From Cruorifilaria tuberocauda (taxonomy: Eukaryota > Nematoda > Chromadorea > Rhabditida > Onchocercidae), in assembly GCA_013365365.1 (NCBI GenBank), contig JABVXU010000003.1, forward strand, positions 1 through 64,000: 64,000 nt of DNA, given 5' to 3'. Shown here in pieces: positions 50,424-63,100 of this stretch. The position numbers and the translations under genes are program-made. Positions within the stretch are counted from its first letter, which is position 1, and each line of letters begins with the position of its first letter. Under the pieces are notes generated by a model. The model saw only the letters and a list, made by a program, of their open reading frames with translations, was not told the origin of the DNA and did not search any database.

Positions 50424-53400
50424 GTAATCATCACCACATGATGATTGCGATCAAGTTTATTTTTGTGACTTCACTATGGAAGTTGCAAAGGTTAGGTATC
50501 GAAAGAACTGTGCGCAAAAACCAAAATATTTCGGCAGACCGAACAGCCGTGCACTCTAAATCACCAACCTTATAAAAATATAGAGTGAAACAATTTAACG
50601 TTTAAGATGTTGATCTATTTCACGGGACTGCCGCTGGCTACGGCAGGTCATGCTGTTAATGTGGTGCGAAAGTATTATAAGGCGTTCATGATAACCTAAA
50701 CAAATCAAAGAATAAATTAGACTGACCTTTCAGTCAAGAAAATTCGGATAGTTTCATCCACTTCTATACTTGAACCCGGTTTGCGGTGACCGTTTTGAGT
50801 ACCAGTGCTATTAGTTGAAAAATCAACCAGTTGTAATGAAAAGAAGATGAAAGAGAAACAGTTGTGTCATATTAGTAACAAAATCAGTATTATGCTGATG
50901 CTGCGTAATCTTATCCGTAAATCTACTTCGCAGCGCCTAAAATCTGATTAGTCTTTAATGAACGTATGGTGTGATTAGTATTGTGCTCATGTTTATGGAA
51001 ATCGTATTTAGAAGGCAAAAAACAAAACGAAATCACGATGGACACTTAGCCGAAGAGAAGATGATCTTCAAACCAAAGCAATTTCATAGAATTTTTACAA
51101 TTCCTCTTTGTAGGATGTGCTTAAACGTTATTAGAAAAGCCAAAACTGAAGCACCTTTCTCTTCTTTTTTCTTCACTTTTATCAATATATTGGCCATTTC
51201 TTGAAAAAAACAAAGTACCGAGGCTAACCAGCAGATTTAGATATCATTTACTATTAGTTTTATCGATATATTAATTCACTGGGTGCTGGAAGGAAGGTAA
51301 AACAATGTATTAGAGAAGTAAACAATGCCATTCAGTAGTTCTGCACATATCTCAGTAGTAAAAAAATTAGTGATTTCCTTTGCAGCCAGGACTGACACCG
51401 ACTTGTAGCAATTAGTCATCTTCGGGTTGATGATATTCAACCACATTCCCACCCTTCCACATGACGTCAAATCGTGGTGCGGCATGCTTGTTTTTTTTCA
51501 TCCATAATTTCGCATTCATTTTTTAACATTCACACAAAAAATAAATAGTAACAGTGAAAGAACCGACGTGCTAACATACGTATATGAATTTCCTTTCCAT
51601 CAACACTCAAAAAGAACGCCAATATGTGAGAATTCACACTCTGCTAATGTCCTGAAAATGTGCCAACGTGCAGCGAAAGCTAAAAAAGTATGAGAAGCGC
51701 TTTATAACAGCACTTCCTACAGCGCTTTAAGCAAATAGTATAAAGAATGTCTCTTCATCGATCTATAATTATAAGAGATCTTCGGCTATGTATAGACTTG
51801 AATTGTCTTTTCCAACAACCAATAATACTTAACATTCCATTTAACAGATCATTGTTACAAAGCTATTCTATATATCAGAATAAGGAAACATCTAAGCATC
51901 TTAAGAATAGTTGATTGCAAAACACAGATAGGTAATATAACCTTGTTTGAAGCCGTATATATATCATTATAAATTCTCATCTCACAATAGGAATTAACAT
52001 GATTAGTCTTCAAGGCGCCTTTCTACCAGCATATCTCGATAATAGCTTAAGTTTGAATATATTAAAAAACTGATTAGAAAATAGCTAAGTGCTGAAATAC
52101 CTGAAAATTCTTAAATCTTTTCCACTTCAGGGTTAGTGAATCTTAAAATGAAATCGTGATTCAATACGATTCCCGACTTTACTAATCCATTTCGGTTGTT
52201 CTTTCGCATGAAACTACTTGTATTATTATCCCCAACTGCATTTCTGACATTTTTCGTTCGTATAGAATAAACATTTCAGAGCAAAAAATATGCGAATTTC
52301 ATGCCTCATGTTTTTTCGCATAAATTTTCAAACCTTTATAAGATCATTTTCTTTTATCAAACGTCACTTCCTGCGACTTGCCGAAAATCACCTTGTCTAC
52401 GCCTCAAGCCTTCACATAACATTACCATTTTAGAAAAATGTAACATTACAATTTCAAGTGCTCGCAAATTAATTTTACGAAAAGACTCGTCCTCAAACAG
52501 GACCGCACTAGGTAAGAAAACTTTTCAACTTTGGTCACCCGCTTTCGACGCTTTGAAATTGATTAAATCCCAAAAAAGTTGAAAGAGCGCCAAAATACTT
52601 AAATACAAACTACAAATAAAAATTACTGCAAAGGCCATTACCAATAGCGGGCGATAAAATTTATCCTTCGTGAAAACTCATCCATCACTTACCACACCAT
52701 CATCTATTGCCATATTATGATATTAAATTCATCTACTTTCACAAAGACATTAGCAATCATATAAATTACCGCTAAAACAGTTGATTTTATTTCTACAGGC
52801 TTAATACGATTTCATACGAGAATTAAAACGGCAGAGCAATCACTCGAGACTCATTCCAAGCGTCACAAATTATGCGTGTGCAGATACGAAAAATCTACGT
52901 ATATTTCAGAAATGAGACGTCTTAGATTCTAAATACCGATTGAATTACAACAATTTATCCCTCCTTATTAAGTTACGTTAGAATCTTGAAAACAAGAGTC
53001 GAAGCCACGAAATTATCAAATGGAATTCATAATTAAACATAAAAAATACATTGAAAGATTTCATTATTCTATGATATAACTATGAAGTTATAAGCGCTGT
53101 ATATTTAACCATTTTACTCCAAGTTCCGAAATTCTGACATAGGCACAGATTCACACGAGACCCATTTTCGCAAAGATAAAACGATATCACCAGGAAAAGC
53201 GAAGCTAAATGCAATACGAAGAGAATAATTTAATTAGCATGTAATAAATAAGCAATATTTCGATTTATAAAGTCGCACTTGCACTTTTCTAGCATAGGAA
53301 AGGTCAGAGACTGTGAAGTAGGAGTAGGACGATACATAATACGCATACCTATAAATGTGCATACATGCACCATGAATATATGACAGTTCAGAGCACTTAA

Positions 53401-53944
53401 GAGTTGTAAATTGCTTCGGTTATATCTTACACAAGACAAGGACGGATATACTAAGCGATACGAAGGGAAACAACAAACATACGTGTAATATCAAAAACTC
53501 TTTTTAATGAAAAACTGGGGATGAACAAAGTTCCACACAACCAACAAAAAAGGCGAGATTATTCGAATATGAATACTCGACAAGGATGAGGACTGCCCAT
53601 AAGTGCTGCACATGCTTACGACTTTCTTTAAAATGATACAAAGCATATAGTTTACAACGCTCCGCATTGGGTATCAAAACTTAATAGAAGCAAAAAGCAG
53701 TCAGGCTAAATTGATGACGCTGGATAAGATACGTGTCATCGTCCTCACTTCAGGTTAATATTGCATGCGACATGATATGATTGATGAATTGCTTTAGTAA
53801 TAAGTTCACCACTTATATCAGAAAAATTTATATTTTCATTTTCAACTATTTTCTAAAACACAAATAGCTGAGAATGGCTTTTCAAACAGACGACAGTGCT
53901 AATGACAATGATAACTGATGGGGTTGAGCTGTAACAGAGGAGTG

Positions 53945-53969
53945 TATATATATATATATATATATATAT
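53945..53969. repeat. (TA)n microsatellite
   Basis: About 12 uninterrupted TA units. Confidence 0.95.
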
Positions 53970-54149
53970 GAATATAAAAAGATGAGGATATTGTGATGGA
54001 TAATGGTCTCAGCGATGAGAATAGGGTGCAGATAAAAACATAGTTGGCCAATACAGAGCAACAAAGGAGGATTACAACTGCAGAGGAAAGGAAGAATGAG
54101 TTTTCGGGAGAAAGCCTCAGTTTGGGGACAAGAGTTCGAGAACAAGAAG

Positions 54150-55350
54150 AATGCTGCTAGGGATCGGCGAAAAAGCTTTGACGGCTTGTAATGAAGGAAA
54201 TGCTTGGCCATCTGAAAAATTGAAATATTCGTTGCGCGACTATCACCCCCGTTTCCTCTTCGTCCTTCCCCTTCCCGTAGATCTTGATGACGTCCCTCTT
54301 CTCTCATCCAGCAGTCCTCTCCTCTCTTCGCATCTCATGAAACACTATCAGTGCGGGGCAATCCCGACCCGAAATGGTTACCGGCCAAGGAGAAGGACGA
54401 AGGACGAAGAAGAGATGAGGTGCCTGGAAGGAAAGGAACCACCCGACCTTCGGCGACAGATATACACCCCGAGCCTCTCAGTATCGCATCCTTCCCCTCG
54501 TCCATCGTTATACTGCTCTGCTCGGCATATTGCAGCACAACATCGGCATAGTAACTGTGGAAAAGGGAGCGCCATGCAGCCCAGCCCACTCCATCCCATC
54601 CCATTCCATTCCATTCCATCAATACGTAGACAAACAGATAGACATGCATACACACACACACATGGACAGACATCATTGGGAGGAATGGTAGAGAAGCCAG
54701 AGTACAGCTAGCCAACCATATGATGAACCATAGCCGAATCGATCTCAACCACGGATCTCCGGTTTCCGGTGCCGGTGAATTTTCCGTTTATTTCAGGTTG
54801 TCCATGCTGAGATCAACCCCTGAGGAAAGGATCAACGGACCGCACACAGCCCGTTGGATGTATGCCCCCTTTCTCTAACTCCTAGCGCACGGCCGACCGT
54901 TCCTCCGAAGGAACCCATCGGCTCCAACGGCCTGTCACCACCAGCAAACGGCGGTATTCACTCCCCAGCAACTCGCTCATCTTATGCGTGCGGTGCGGAG
55001 GAATCATGCGTCGCGGTTACTTCTAAGGATGTTTATTCAATGGATGGGGTGAACGACTACTCCGCACTATTTCTTCATTGCTAAGCACTATCTCTCATGG
55101 GTGTAGACTCATTCGACACAGGCACCCTACCCATCCATCCGATATGGGCCATCCCATTTCTTCCCAGCGCAGAGGAGAGAGAGAATGCGCGTGCACACTC
55201 TCTCTCCTTCATTTCTCTCCCATATTCAAATAAACATCAGACATGCATGCACACGTACTGCAAACAAGGCTAATCCAAACTTTTCTTGCGTGAGGATGCT
55301 TCCCCCTCCCCGTAACATACACTAAGTAGGGACTGCTTCCAATGGGTCAA
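54150..55350. other. GC-richer island upstream of let-526
   Basis: The composition is clearly less AT-rich than the rest of the window, with CpG-containing runs, a degenerate (CCATY)n tract (about 54586-54620) and a (CA)n tract (about 54650-54662). It contains the longest open frame in the window (54151-54711, +, 186 codons), opposed by long frames on the minus strand. That pattern reflects few AT-rich stops rather than coding. It is a candidate promoter or 5' noncoding exon region for let-526. Confidence 0.4.
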
Positions 55351-56639
55351 AGGTCAGCGGTATCTGCCACAGTCAAGATTGGACGTTATTTCAACTGTCT
55401 CATATTTTATCTATCCAAGTATCCATGCTTCTGAGACATTGTTAAGTGAGCTAGTATAGCAATTTATTGAAAAACAAACGTTGGCACGTGAGTAATAGGG
55501 CTGTTAAATAGTTCCCATAGTATCATTTTTCTGTCTTTTCAAACCTCTATTGTTGGATGTGACGTATTTTCACTAAATATCGAATGAAAAAGCGAACTGG
55601 TGAAGGCCTCTCTGATCGCAAAATTACGTTAAAAAACATCGAAAAAAACAGGTATAATTTGGGAAAAGTGAGAGACAAATAAATTCGATCATTCACGAGT
55701 GTGATATAATTGGGAGCAAAGATCGTCTTCATTCAACGTCATCCCAAATTTTCAATTTATTTTTTTCGGATGCTGAGATGCTCGCTTCATTTCGATGGAA
55801 AAACCCATCGACTTCGCTAACCTTATCACGCATTACTACTTGCTTCCATTTCCTCTGAACGTCTCTCAATTATAACTGTTTCTTATCGATGGTGTTCTGT
55901 AAACAATGAATTTATATAGAAACCTGAAATTCTCAAGGTTCATTTATAATCGTGCCGCATCATCCTCCCGCTTACCATCGTTAGTGCCGCAAACTTTACC
56001 TAACATATGCTTCCTCATCCCCTTACAACCAATAAAAACGACTCACGGCCGAAGGACTTAGTGGGAAATCAAAAGAAAGCGAGGAGCAATCAAAAAGCAA
56101 TCGAAATGTATCAGTGCTGTAGCTTGCAGCAATCATCATCTCGACAAGTAGACGGTAGCTCTGGAATGCATAGAACGGTCGGGACCATAATGCAATCACA
56201 GCAAAAATATTGAATCCTATTAATTCCTCCGGATCAAGGAATCTCTCTCTGTAAAAGATGAAAAATTCCTATCTCTGTACTTTCCACAGCATCATAAAAG
56301 GATTTCGAAATATGAAGCTTTCACACTTTTTAACTGGTTCAGTACACACATTAAGTTCGCACAGTGAAACTCTGTACAAAAGTATGATCTTTGTCACGAT
56401 ACAGTTTGGTTACGCGGCTACCGTCTTTCTGCATTTATCATAAAGGACCAAAGTAAGATCTCAAATTTGTAAACATTTCCTGTCCTATCCATGCCAAATG
56501 TACTATGACAAGGCTCTTCTACTGATCAGGATGAATGGGAAGATAAAGTATAAAATAGCATTTATTACTTTATAAAACAAGACCAAAAACATAACAAACT
56601 TTAAAATCACTGTTTTCATAACAACAACTAGCATAGTAT

Positions 56640-56645
56640 TTTATT
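56640..56645 (-). terminator. polyadenylation signal AATAAA of rps-20
   Basis: AATAAA on the minus strand about 82 nt beyond the rps-20 stop codon. Confidence 0.65.
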
Positions 56646-56726
56646 ATGTAGATATTATGAATAGAGCTTTGTCTATTTTCAAACTTTTGCAATCTCACAA
56701 CAGTTTTCATTTCTCTTTCGTTCTGA

Positions 56727-57590
56727 TTACGAATCATTAATAGTAACTTCAACGTCAACACCAGGTTCGATCGAGATACTTGTAATCTGTTTCAATACAT
56801 CACTTGGACTATGCATATTGATCAGACGTTTATGGATTCGCATCTTAAATTAAAAATAGGTTGAAATGAAGAAAATCCTGGGCAATTCACTTCAAACAGT
56901 TGGTGATTTAAAATAGTTGTACAACTAATTTCTCTTCCTTGTTTGCAAACGACAAACAAAAATGAACTAAAATAGAAATTCCTTCAATGGAAATTTTGAA
57001 AAAACAGACTTGAAACCGATCCCAAGTTTTTGAGCCTTCACCACACGGCGTTTTGCGCGTTGTGATACGAAGTATTTTCGTAGGCATGCGAATTGGTCCC
57101 TTCACAACAAGATTCTTTTCTTTTGCCCCATTGATAAGCTGTTCACAAACTGAAACATTTCTTGGGCATACCTTTCTGCAATTACATCATAACATCCACT
57201 TCAACATTTTATTCCCCAAAATTTATGCACCGCGTGATGTGCACAAAAAGATATGAGTGTATTAACAATTATCCTTATTGACTGAAAAAACCAAATTTCT
57301 AATTTAGTTGCTATTGATCCTATTTCTACCACACCTATTTTAACTTTCACATCATCTCCCTCTAAATAAAACGATTATTACTTTCTATCCTTTACTTTTA
57401 AAATTAAGTACTTAAGTGGAATGAGACTTAACATTTTACATCATATCATCTTTATCAAGAGTGCAAAAATTAAAGAAAAATCTATGCCTTTCTCCAGCGA
57501 GTACACATTCTGCGAAGTGAGAGTGATACGAATGCGATGCTCGGTATTGTCAAGAGTAATGGGTTTCTCCGTCTTGTAAGGTATGCCAGT
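56727..57590 (-). CDS. rps-20: 40S ribosomal protein S20 (uS10), first short exon not located
   Basis: Small-subunit protein uS10. Three exons are clear: 57488-57590, 57010-57149, 56727-56843, together 119 codons plus stop. Family blocks are near perfect: [55 protein letters not shown] and [13 protein letters not shown]. The ending [17 protein letters not shown] matches the usual C-terminus. The first of these exons begins [10 protein letters not shown] and is in phase 0, so an upstream exon must supply Met and a few residues (the family usually starts M..KDTG). I could not place it with confidence; 57804-57824 (MSWCLKD) fits the phase but has a poor donor and no acceptor before it. The intron after 57488 has a GC donor. 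Confidence 0.94.
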
Positions 57591-58768
57591 CTAAACAAAA
57601 TTGACCAATACGAGTATTTGGCACACAACATTTTATATTTCCAGTATAAATAGAGACAAAAGTACAGTTTAACCATTTTTGCGAATGATCGAACTTCGCT
57701 GATCAATGATATATTACGGTTCACTACTTCCTTTTCCGAGTTTTTCTATGTTCAATATCCAGAGCTGAAATAAGATGTGTGTACAAAGCAGCGAACATAA
57801 CACATCTTTTAAGCACCAGCTCATAATATTTTTTAATATCAAGAATAAATCGCGAAAGAATAGGAAAATGCAGAAATTGAGAGAGTGATGCTTTAATTTC
57901 TCATGAGCAGTAACATCTGTAACATAACAGGTAAAAGTCAGCATAACAGCAAACTTGACCTGAGACAAATATCTGGAGCTTGGTTATTGCTTTGAATACT
58001 TAAAACTACAATAAATATGAATTATTAATATTTCTAAAATGATTTCAGAGAACAAACTTGCAGAAAAATATCCTTCGATTAAAAATTAGAATGATAGGTA
58101 TCTACACCAAAATACAATAATGTCACATCTAGAAGAGGTATTTTCCAGAGTATACAATCTGCCTCTCAAGAAGTACACCTTGAGGGATGCCTCTCATTCT
58201 CAGAGCATTTCAATCCTACAGGACCCAAATACAATAAAATCCCAGACACGTGTCAAGAAACGACGATCCTACACGTCCTGAACGGAACACCTATAGAACA
58301 CAGTAACTCATAAGGGAACAAGGTGGAGTGAAGGAACATAGTTCTATAGATTGCAGCACAAATCCTTCGGTTTTTTTAGAGTCCGGCACTCTTTCTCACC
58401 GTTCAAATCACGTGGTGATTTGGAGTTTCGCTTTAGTAGAAGGTGACGTCATTATGTGGAAGTAAAGCAGTATCTTATTTTCAGAAACTCTTAAAGATGA
58501 TATAATGGGAAGTTGTTAATAAAACAGTGCAACCTTTCATCAAAAATTTTGCCTAAACAATATTTGGCAGTAAACGCATTCTCAAAGTGGTTGATGTTGT
58601 ATGGAGAAGTATGTATTCTAAATTTATGTTTTCATTTTTGATTCCTCTTAATTTTCATGTTTTATTATTCTGTTTAACACATGTTTTCATGGTTTCCTAT
58701 TGTTCGTTTTATAGTATTATTAAACATAGATTCATATCCTATAGTGAATAACTAAGTCAAAAAATTTC
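57591..58768. other. divergent intergenic region between rps-20 and the RNF146-like gene
   Basis: About 1.2 kb between two head-to-head genes. It must contain the first rps-20 exon and both promoters. It is less AT-rich at about 58140-58460, with an imperfect hairpin CTCAAG...CTTGAG near 58165-58185 and a CACGTG hexamer near 58410. Confidence 0.5.
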
Positions 58769-58770
58769 AG
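58769..58770 (+). promoter_or_regulatory. trans-splice acceptor of the RNF146-like gene
   Basis: AAAATTTCAG, then TCAAG, then the ATG. A strong nematode acceptor five bases before the start codon, with no upstream coding exon. Confidence 0.65.
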
Positions 58771-58775
58771 TCAAG

Positions 58776-60162
58776 ATGAATAATGAAAAGAATGCAGGAA
58801 GAATCGGAAGAAGAGAAGGACCGCTCGCTCACGTTAATGATTCACTAAGCCAACATGGACTAGAGAAGTGTGATGAATGTCCAATTTGCTATCAGGAATT
58901 TGCGTACAAGACTGAATTACCTGACTGTGGACACAAGTTTTGTTTCTTATGCATTAAAGGTTTGCTTTTTTGCAAAATTCATATTCATTCGACTGCGAAT
59001 CATATAGACAATTAGAAAAGGGATTTTTACATTTATTATTGTTAATTTATTGAATTTCTAACGTCCAGTAAATTCGAGGAGTGGCCCTAAGACATGGAGC
59101 ATGCCCACTCTGTCGGAAACGCATTCCTTGCAATATATTTCTTGACCCTGTACTTACAACATGTGTCGATCAGGTTCGTTGTTTTTTCTTAACTTGCGAA
59201 TTTTCAAATGTTCATTCTTCATCAATAGTTAATTTAAACTCAAACAATTATTGAGATTTTGCTAATTATCTCACTATTTTTAGCCAACAACAATCAGAGC
59301 AGCTGCTGCTGCGGAATCAATAGCTATTGTGGCCGAAAATATTGATAATCGGAAAAAAAATGAAAACAGAGTGCGGTGGTTTTACGCGGTCGGTACTTTA
59401 TTTCAATAGTTTTCTATATACACTATAAATTATATTGTTAAAAGACTATTAATCTTTCAGATAAAATAATTTGAAATATTTCTTTTTTTATGTTTCGCAA
59501 TATAATTATATTACAACTACAACATTGTCTAGGCTCGTCATGGAGGCTGGTGGCGTTATGAAAGTCGACATGAAAACGAAATTGAAGAAGCTTATCAGCA
59601 TGGCTTACACAGTATTGACCTGCTTATTGCGGGCAATTTGTTTAGCATTAATTTTGAGAATATGTGTCAGTACAGAAAAGATTTTAGCAGGTATATATGC
59701 CTGTATTCATTTAAAAAATTATGTTGATTCTTCGATTTTTTTTCCATGGATAGCCAAAGAAAATTCATTATTAATTTTAAGTTACCGCCACTTTCTCCTA
59801 TTGTACGTATATGTAGTATCGAGATTTTCTGAGAAAAAAATCATTGAAAGCAGTTGTAAAATAAGATTAACTGAGTAAAATTTTTCTGAATAATTCATAT
59901 TTAAATTTCGGTCAGTGAAGTAAATATTTCCACTATCTCAATTCGTATTTGTTCATTATCACAACTTTATTATTTATGTAGGAGAGGTAGACGCACTCGT
60001 CCAGTAAAACGAATTGAAGAAGGAGATTCTGGTTTGGATGGTACAGTTCATGGCATCGCTGGTCTACGTACCATTGAACCGAACACAAACATGGAACAAA
60101 ATGCATCTGTAGATTTGGAAGTAGTTATTGAAAATTTAAACTCTTTAAATTCTCAAGAATAA
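58776..60162 (+). CDS. RNF146-like RING-WWE E3 ubiquitin ligase
   Basis: RNF146 (Iduna) ligases read poly-ADP-ribose through a WWE domain and ubiquitinate the marked protein, for example axin after tankyrase action. Five exons give a complete 240-aa protein: 58776-58959, 59079-59173, 59284-59388, 59533-59690, 59982-60162. The C3HC4 RING is complete at about residues 35-75 (CDECPICYQEF, CGHKFCFLCIKG, CPLCRKRIP). WWE follows (VRWFYA, ARHGGWWRYE), then the family's HGLHSIDLLIAGNLFSINFENMCQYR split over this exon, and a basic RRTRPVKRI segment ending near HGIAGLRTIEP. It is shorter than the roughly 360 aa of vertebrate RNF146, with only a brief tail. The exon 2 acceptor (TTCGAG) is weak but is the one that keeps the RING in frame. 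No other nearby AG does so. Confidence 0.92.
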
Positions 60163-63100
60163 ATCTTGATAATTCATTATGCAGGATGAGAAGAAAGCAA
60201 ATGGGTAGTCTTTTATTTATTTTGTTTGTGGGTATACCTCTCCCTAAATTAAAATTTAACAATTTCATATTATCCAAGGCTGAACTAAATCATTAGTGAA
60301 AATTTTACAAGTGAATTACGTGAAATTCTAAAATCAGTGTTGTACTTGATGCTAATCAAACTTCCTTTACTTCTTTCTATTCATTAAACATATTTTCGTA
60401 CTCCTCGATATTGTACTAGTATTAGAGCTGAGTCGAACTATGAAAAGTATCTCTTTTTCTGAATGAAGTTCAGAAAATGTCTGCTGTAATGATGGGAATA
60501 GCTAATAACAGCGGAAAGTCCTCATGAAATACTGTCGGGTAAATTAATTTAGCATGAACGGATTGTTAAGAAAGGTTTATTTCTTAATAAGAGTTTATAA
60601 TCTTCGTCTAGGTCAAAAGAGCCAGAAAATATCGAACGATATAAGAATAAAATCACTCTTTTTCTTTATGTCGAGATGATATAATATGAAATTGAATTTA
60701 GTTAAAGAACCGAGAATTAATGGGAAGTTTTGGGAGTAATCGAAGTGAATGGAAATGACCCAGGTGGCTGAGTTGAAGAAGAGATTAAAGTCAAAAAAAA
60801 TTGTAAAACGAAAGGAAGGAAACTGAGTCTGTTGATTACTGTCCTATACATAAACTACCTTCGTAGGACAATGTTTCAATTGGCAGATAACTTAATAAGG
60901 AATAGGAATATTGAATCTATGTCACAAATCATTTTTTGTATATGTGCACAGATTAAGAAAGTAGAAAAAAGCAAGAGCAAAACATATTATAGATAAACAA
61001 TGATAAATTATCAACATATTCAGTAGAAAGCAATGATAAATCAACGATCACTCATTCTTTTGATGATGTTGGTAAAAGGAGAGCCACTTGATATTTAATC
61101 ACTTACAATAAATTGAAATATTTTTATTATATTATTTTCTCAGTTTTTCTGAACTTGTTATTATTTGTTTGAAAATTTTCAATGCATTCCCTTTTTTTAG
61201 AGAGAAATTTAGTTTAATAATTCCGTATTTTACGATTTGGATAAAGATTTTTTTGGTAAACAGAAGCGCGAAGTTTTACGTTTGATTATTTATTTTGCGT
61301 CTACACATTCACATTCGCGATAATTTATGTGCTATTATCTCGATTTTCCGAACAATTTTATCTTTAGATGCAGCAGAAATAGAATTTAAAAATTTTTTAG
61401 CACTGGATATAAAATTGGTCTCAGCTGTTTAAGTGGTCCAAATATTCCATACAGACCGTGAAGTCCTGGATCTGATATCATGTTTATTTCAAAATTTTAG
61501 AAGATTGCTTTAAAGAAAAGATCCTTCAATGTCACATCTCTCCATTTTGGTTAGCTTTGAATGGAGTGGTTCAGTTGATATATTTCACATAAAAACTGTA
61601 TGTGTCTAATAATAAGAGTGAGCCAAGGAATAACATCGAAAACTACGAGTGATGATTTCAACCTAGTCGTTACAAGCATTAACAGATCCTTAGGTTCAGC
61701 AAACAATCCGATTATATTTTATCTGGTTGAAGCACAGATCTCGGATGAAAATTCGCTGGTGAAATATGTTTAATCTTGAAACGAATACCGCCTCGCTCAA
61801 ATTTTAATCTTGGAAGCGCAAAGTGAACAATTAAGAAACAACTCAGCTTTTCTTATGCAACGCTATCAATCTTTCATCGTATTCATTTTTGTTTGCTAAT
61901 GATCCTCTCATTTCGAAATCACGTAGTTTGTAAATTTATCTGCCACCCTAGTTATCTCGATACTTATGGAATTCAGAAATTTGATTTCGAAAAGAGTTAT
62001 TCGACCTATAAAGTAAATGAGAAAACCAATGTCGCCACTAACGTTTCAAGTTGCAGTAATTGAAAACCTAAAAACTGGACGGTGTATTCTACAGAACATA
62101 CAATTAACTTGATATTTGTCAAGTTAATTATAAAATTGACATTATAATCTTATTGGGACAACTTTGTTATTAGAATTGATGAATATATATACATTTTTCC
62201 AAAAACAAATTTTGCACTATTTCTTCATTTTAATTATGAAGAACTACATGATTTCCTTTACTAAAATGTTTAGAATGACAAATTTTATATGATATGAAGT
62301 AATTACTCGAAGCATTAGTTTCTGAGATTTTCACAGCATCTTTTATTTTTTAAATAGGTCACCATACGTTATATGAATATAATGAACCATAATTTCAATT
62401 ATTATTCAACATTCTCTCATTTTAACAAAAAAAAAGTGAAGATGTTGCAACTCATCTGGTCTTTCTTCCATACTTTCTGCATAATATTCTCGCTTGGAAC
62501 ATTTTTCTCTTGAAATAAATGAGTAAATCATGAGTCATGAAAATTAATTTCTACCAAACAAAGTCTAATTCGAAGAAAAAGAGAATAAGCATGTGCGACA
62601 TTTTAGATGATAGATGGTACAATGCAAAATCTCAATTATTTATATAAAAAAATTCCATTACTCTTTTTCGTTTTCTTTAAGTGAAATATTCTTTTTTTTT
62701 GGGAGATATTTTTTGAAAAATCTTGAAAATGAGGTATGATAAATCATAGTGCTTTAGTATCACTAATACATCTCTGGTGTATTTCATCTGCTTTCATCTG
62801 TGATCACTATATAAATTTGAATTGAGTTGCATTTATTATCACTCAATTATTGGTTATCAAATGAGAGAGGAAGTATGCAGGACACGTGATTGAAAATACT
62901 TTATCAATTATTTGGTTTTAGCAGTATCGACTTAAGATTAATTATTTTTTTTCAACTAACCTTCAAATCATCATTTTTTTCATCATCATCATTTTTCAAA
63001 TCATCATCATTTTTTGCATTTGTATAAATAAATGAAAAAATAATTTAATTGCCAATTATTTGATATTACAAGCCTTTATCATCTTCGCGAAGCTTTATTA

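Larger units (their letters stand above)
50424..56639. other. 6.2-kb gap between rps-20 and let-526
   Basis: Mostly AT-rich with no recognisable gene. It contains a (TA)n tract at about 53945-53969 and a GC-richer island near 54.15-55.35 kb. Open frames at 50971-51204 (+), 52301-52582 (+) and 51276-51485 (-) show no family motifs. The let-526 promoter should be in here. Confidence 0.6.

Noticed and set aside
54151..54711. 186-codon open frame, the longest in the window
   Set aside because: Low-complexity peptide over simple repeats in a GC-richer patch, with long frames on the opposite strand too. No family resemblance.
58160..58320. tRNA or structured RNA near rps-20
   Set aside because: Short complementary arms are present but no cloverleaf or A/B box pair could be drawn.
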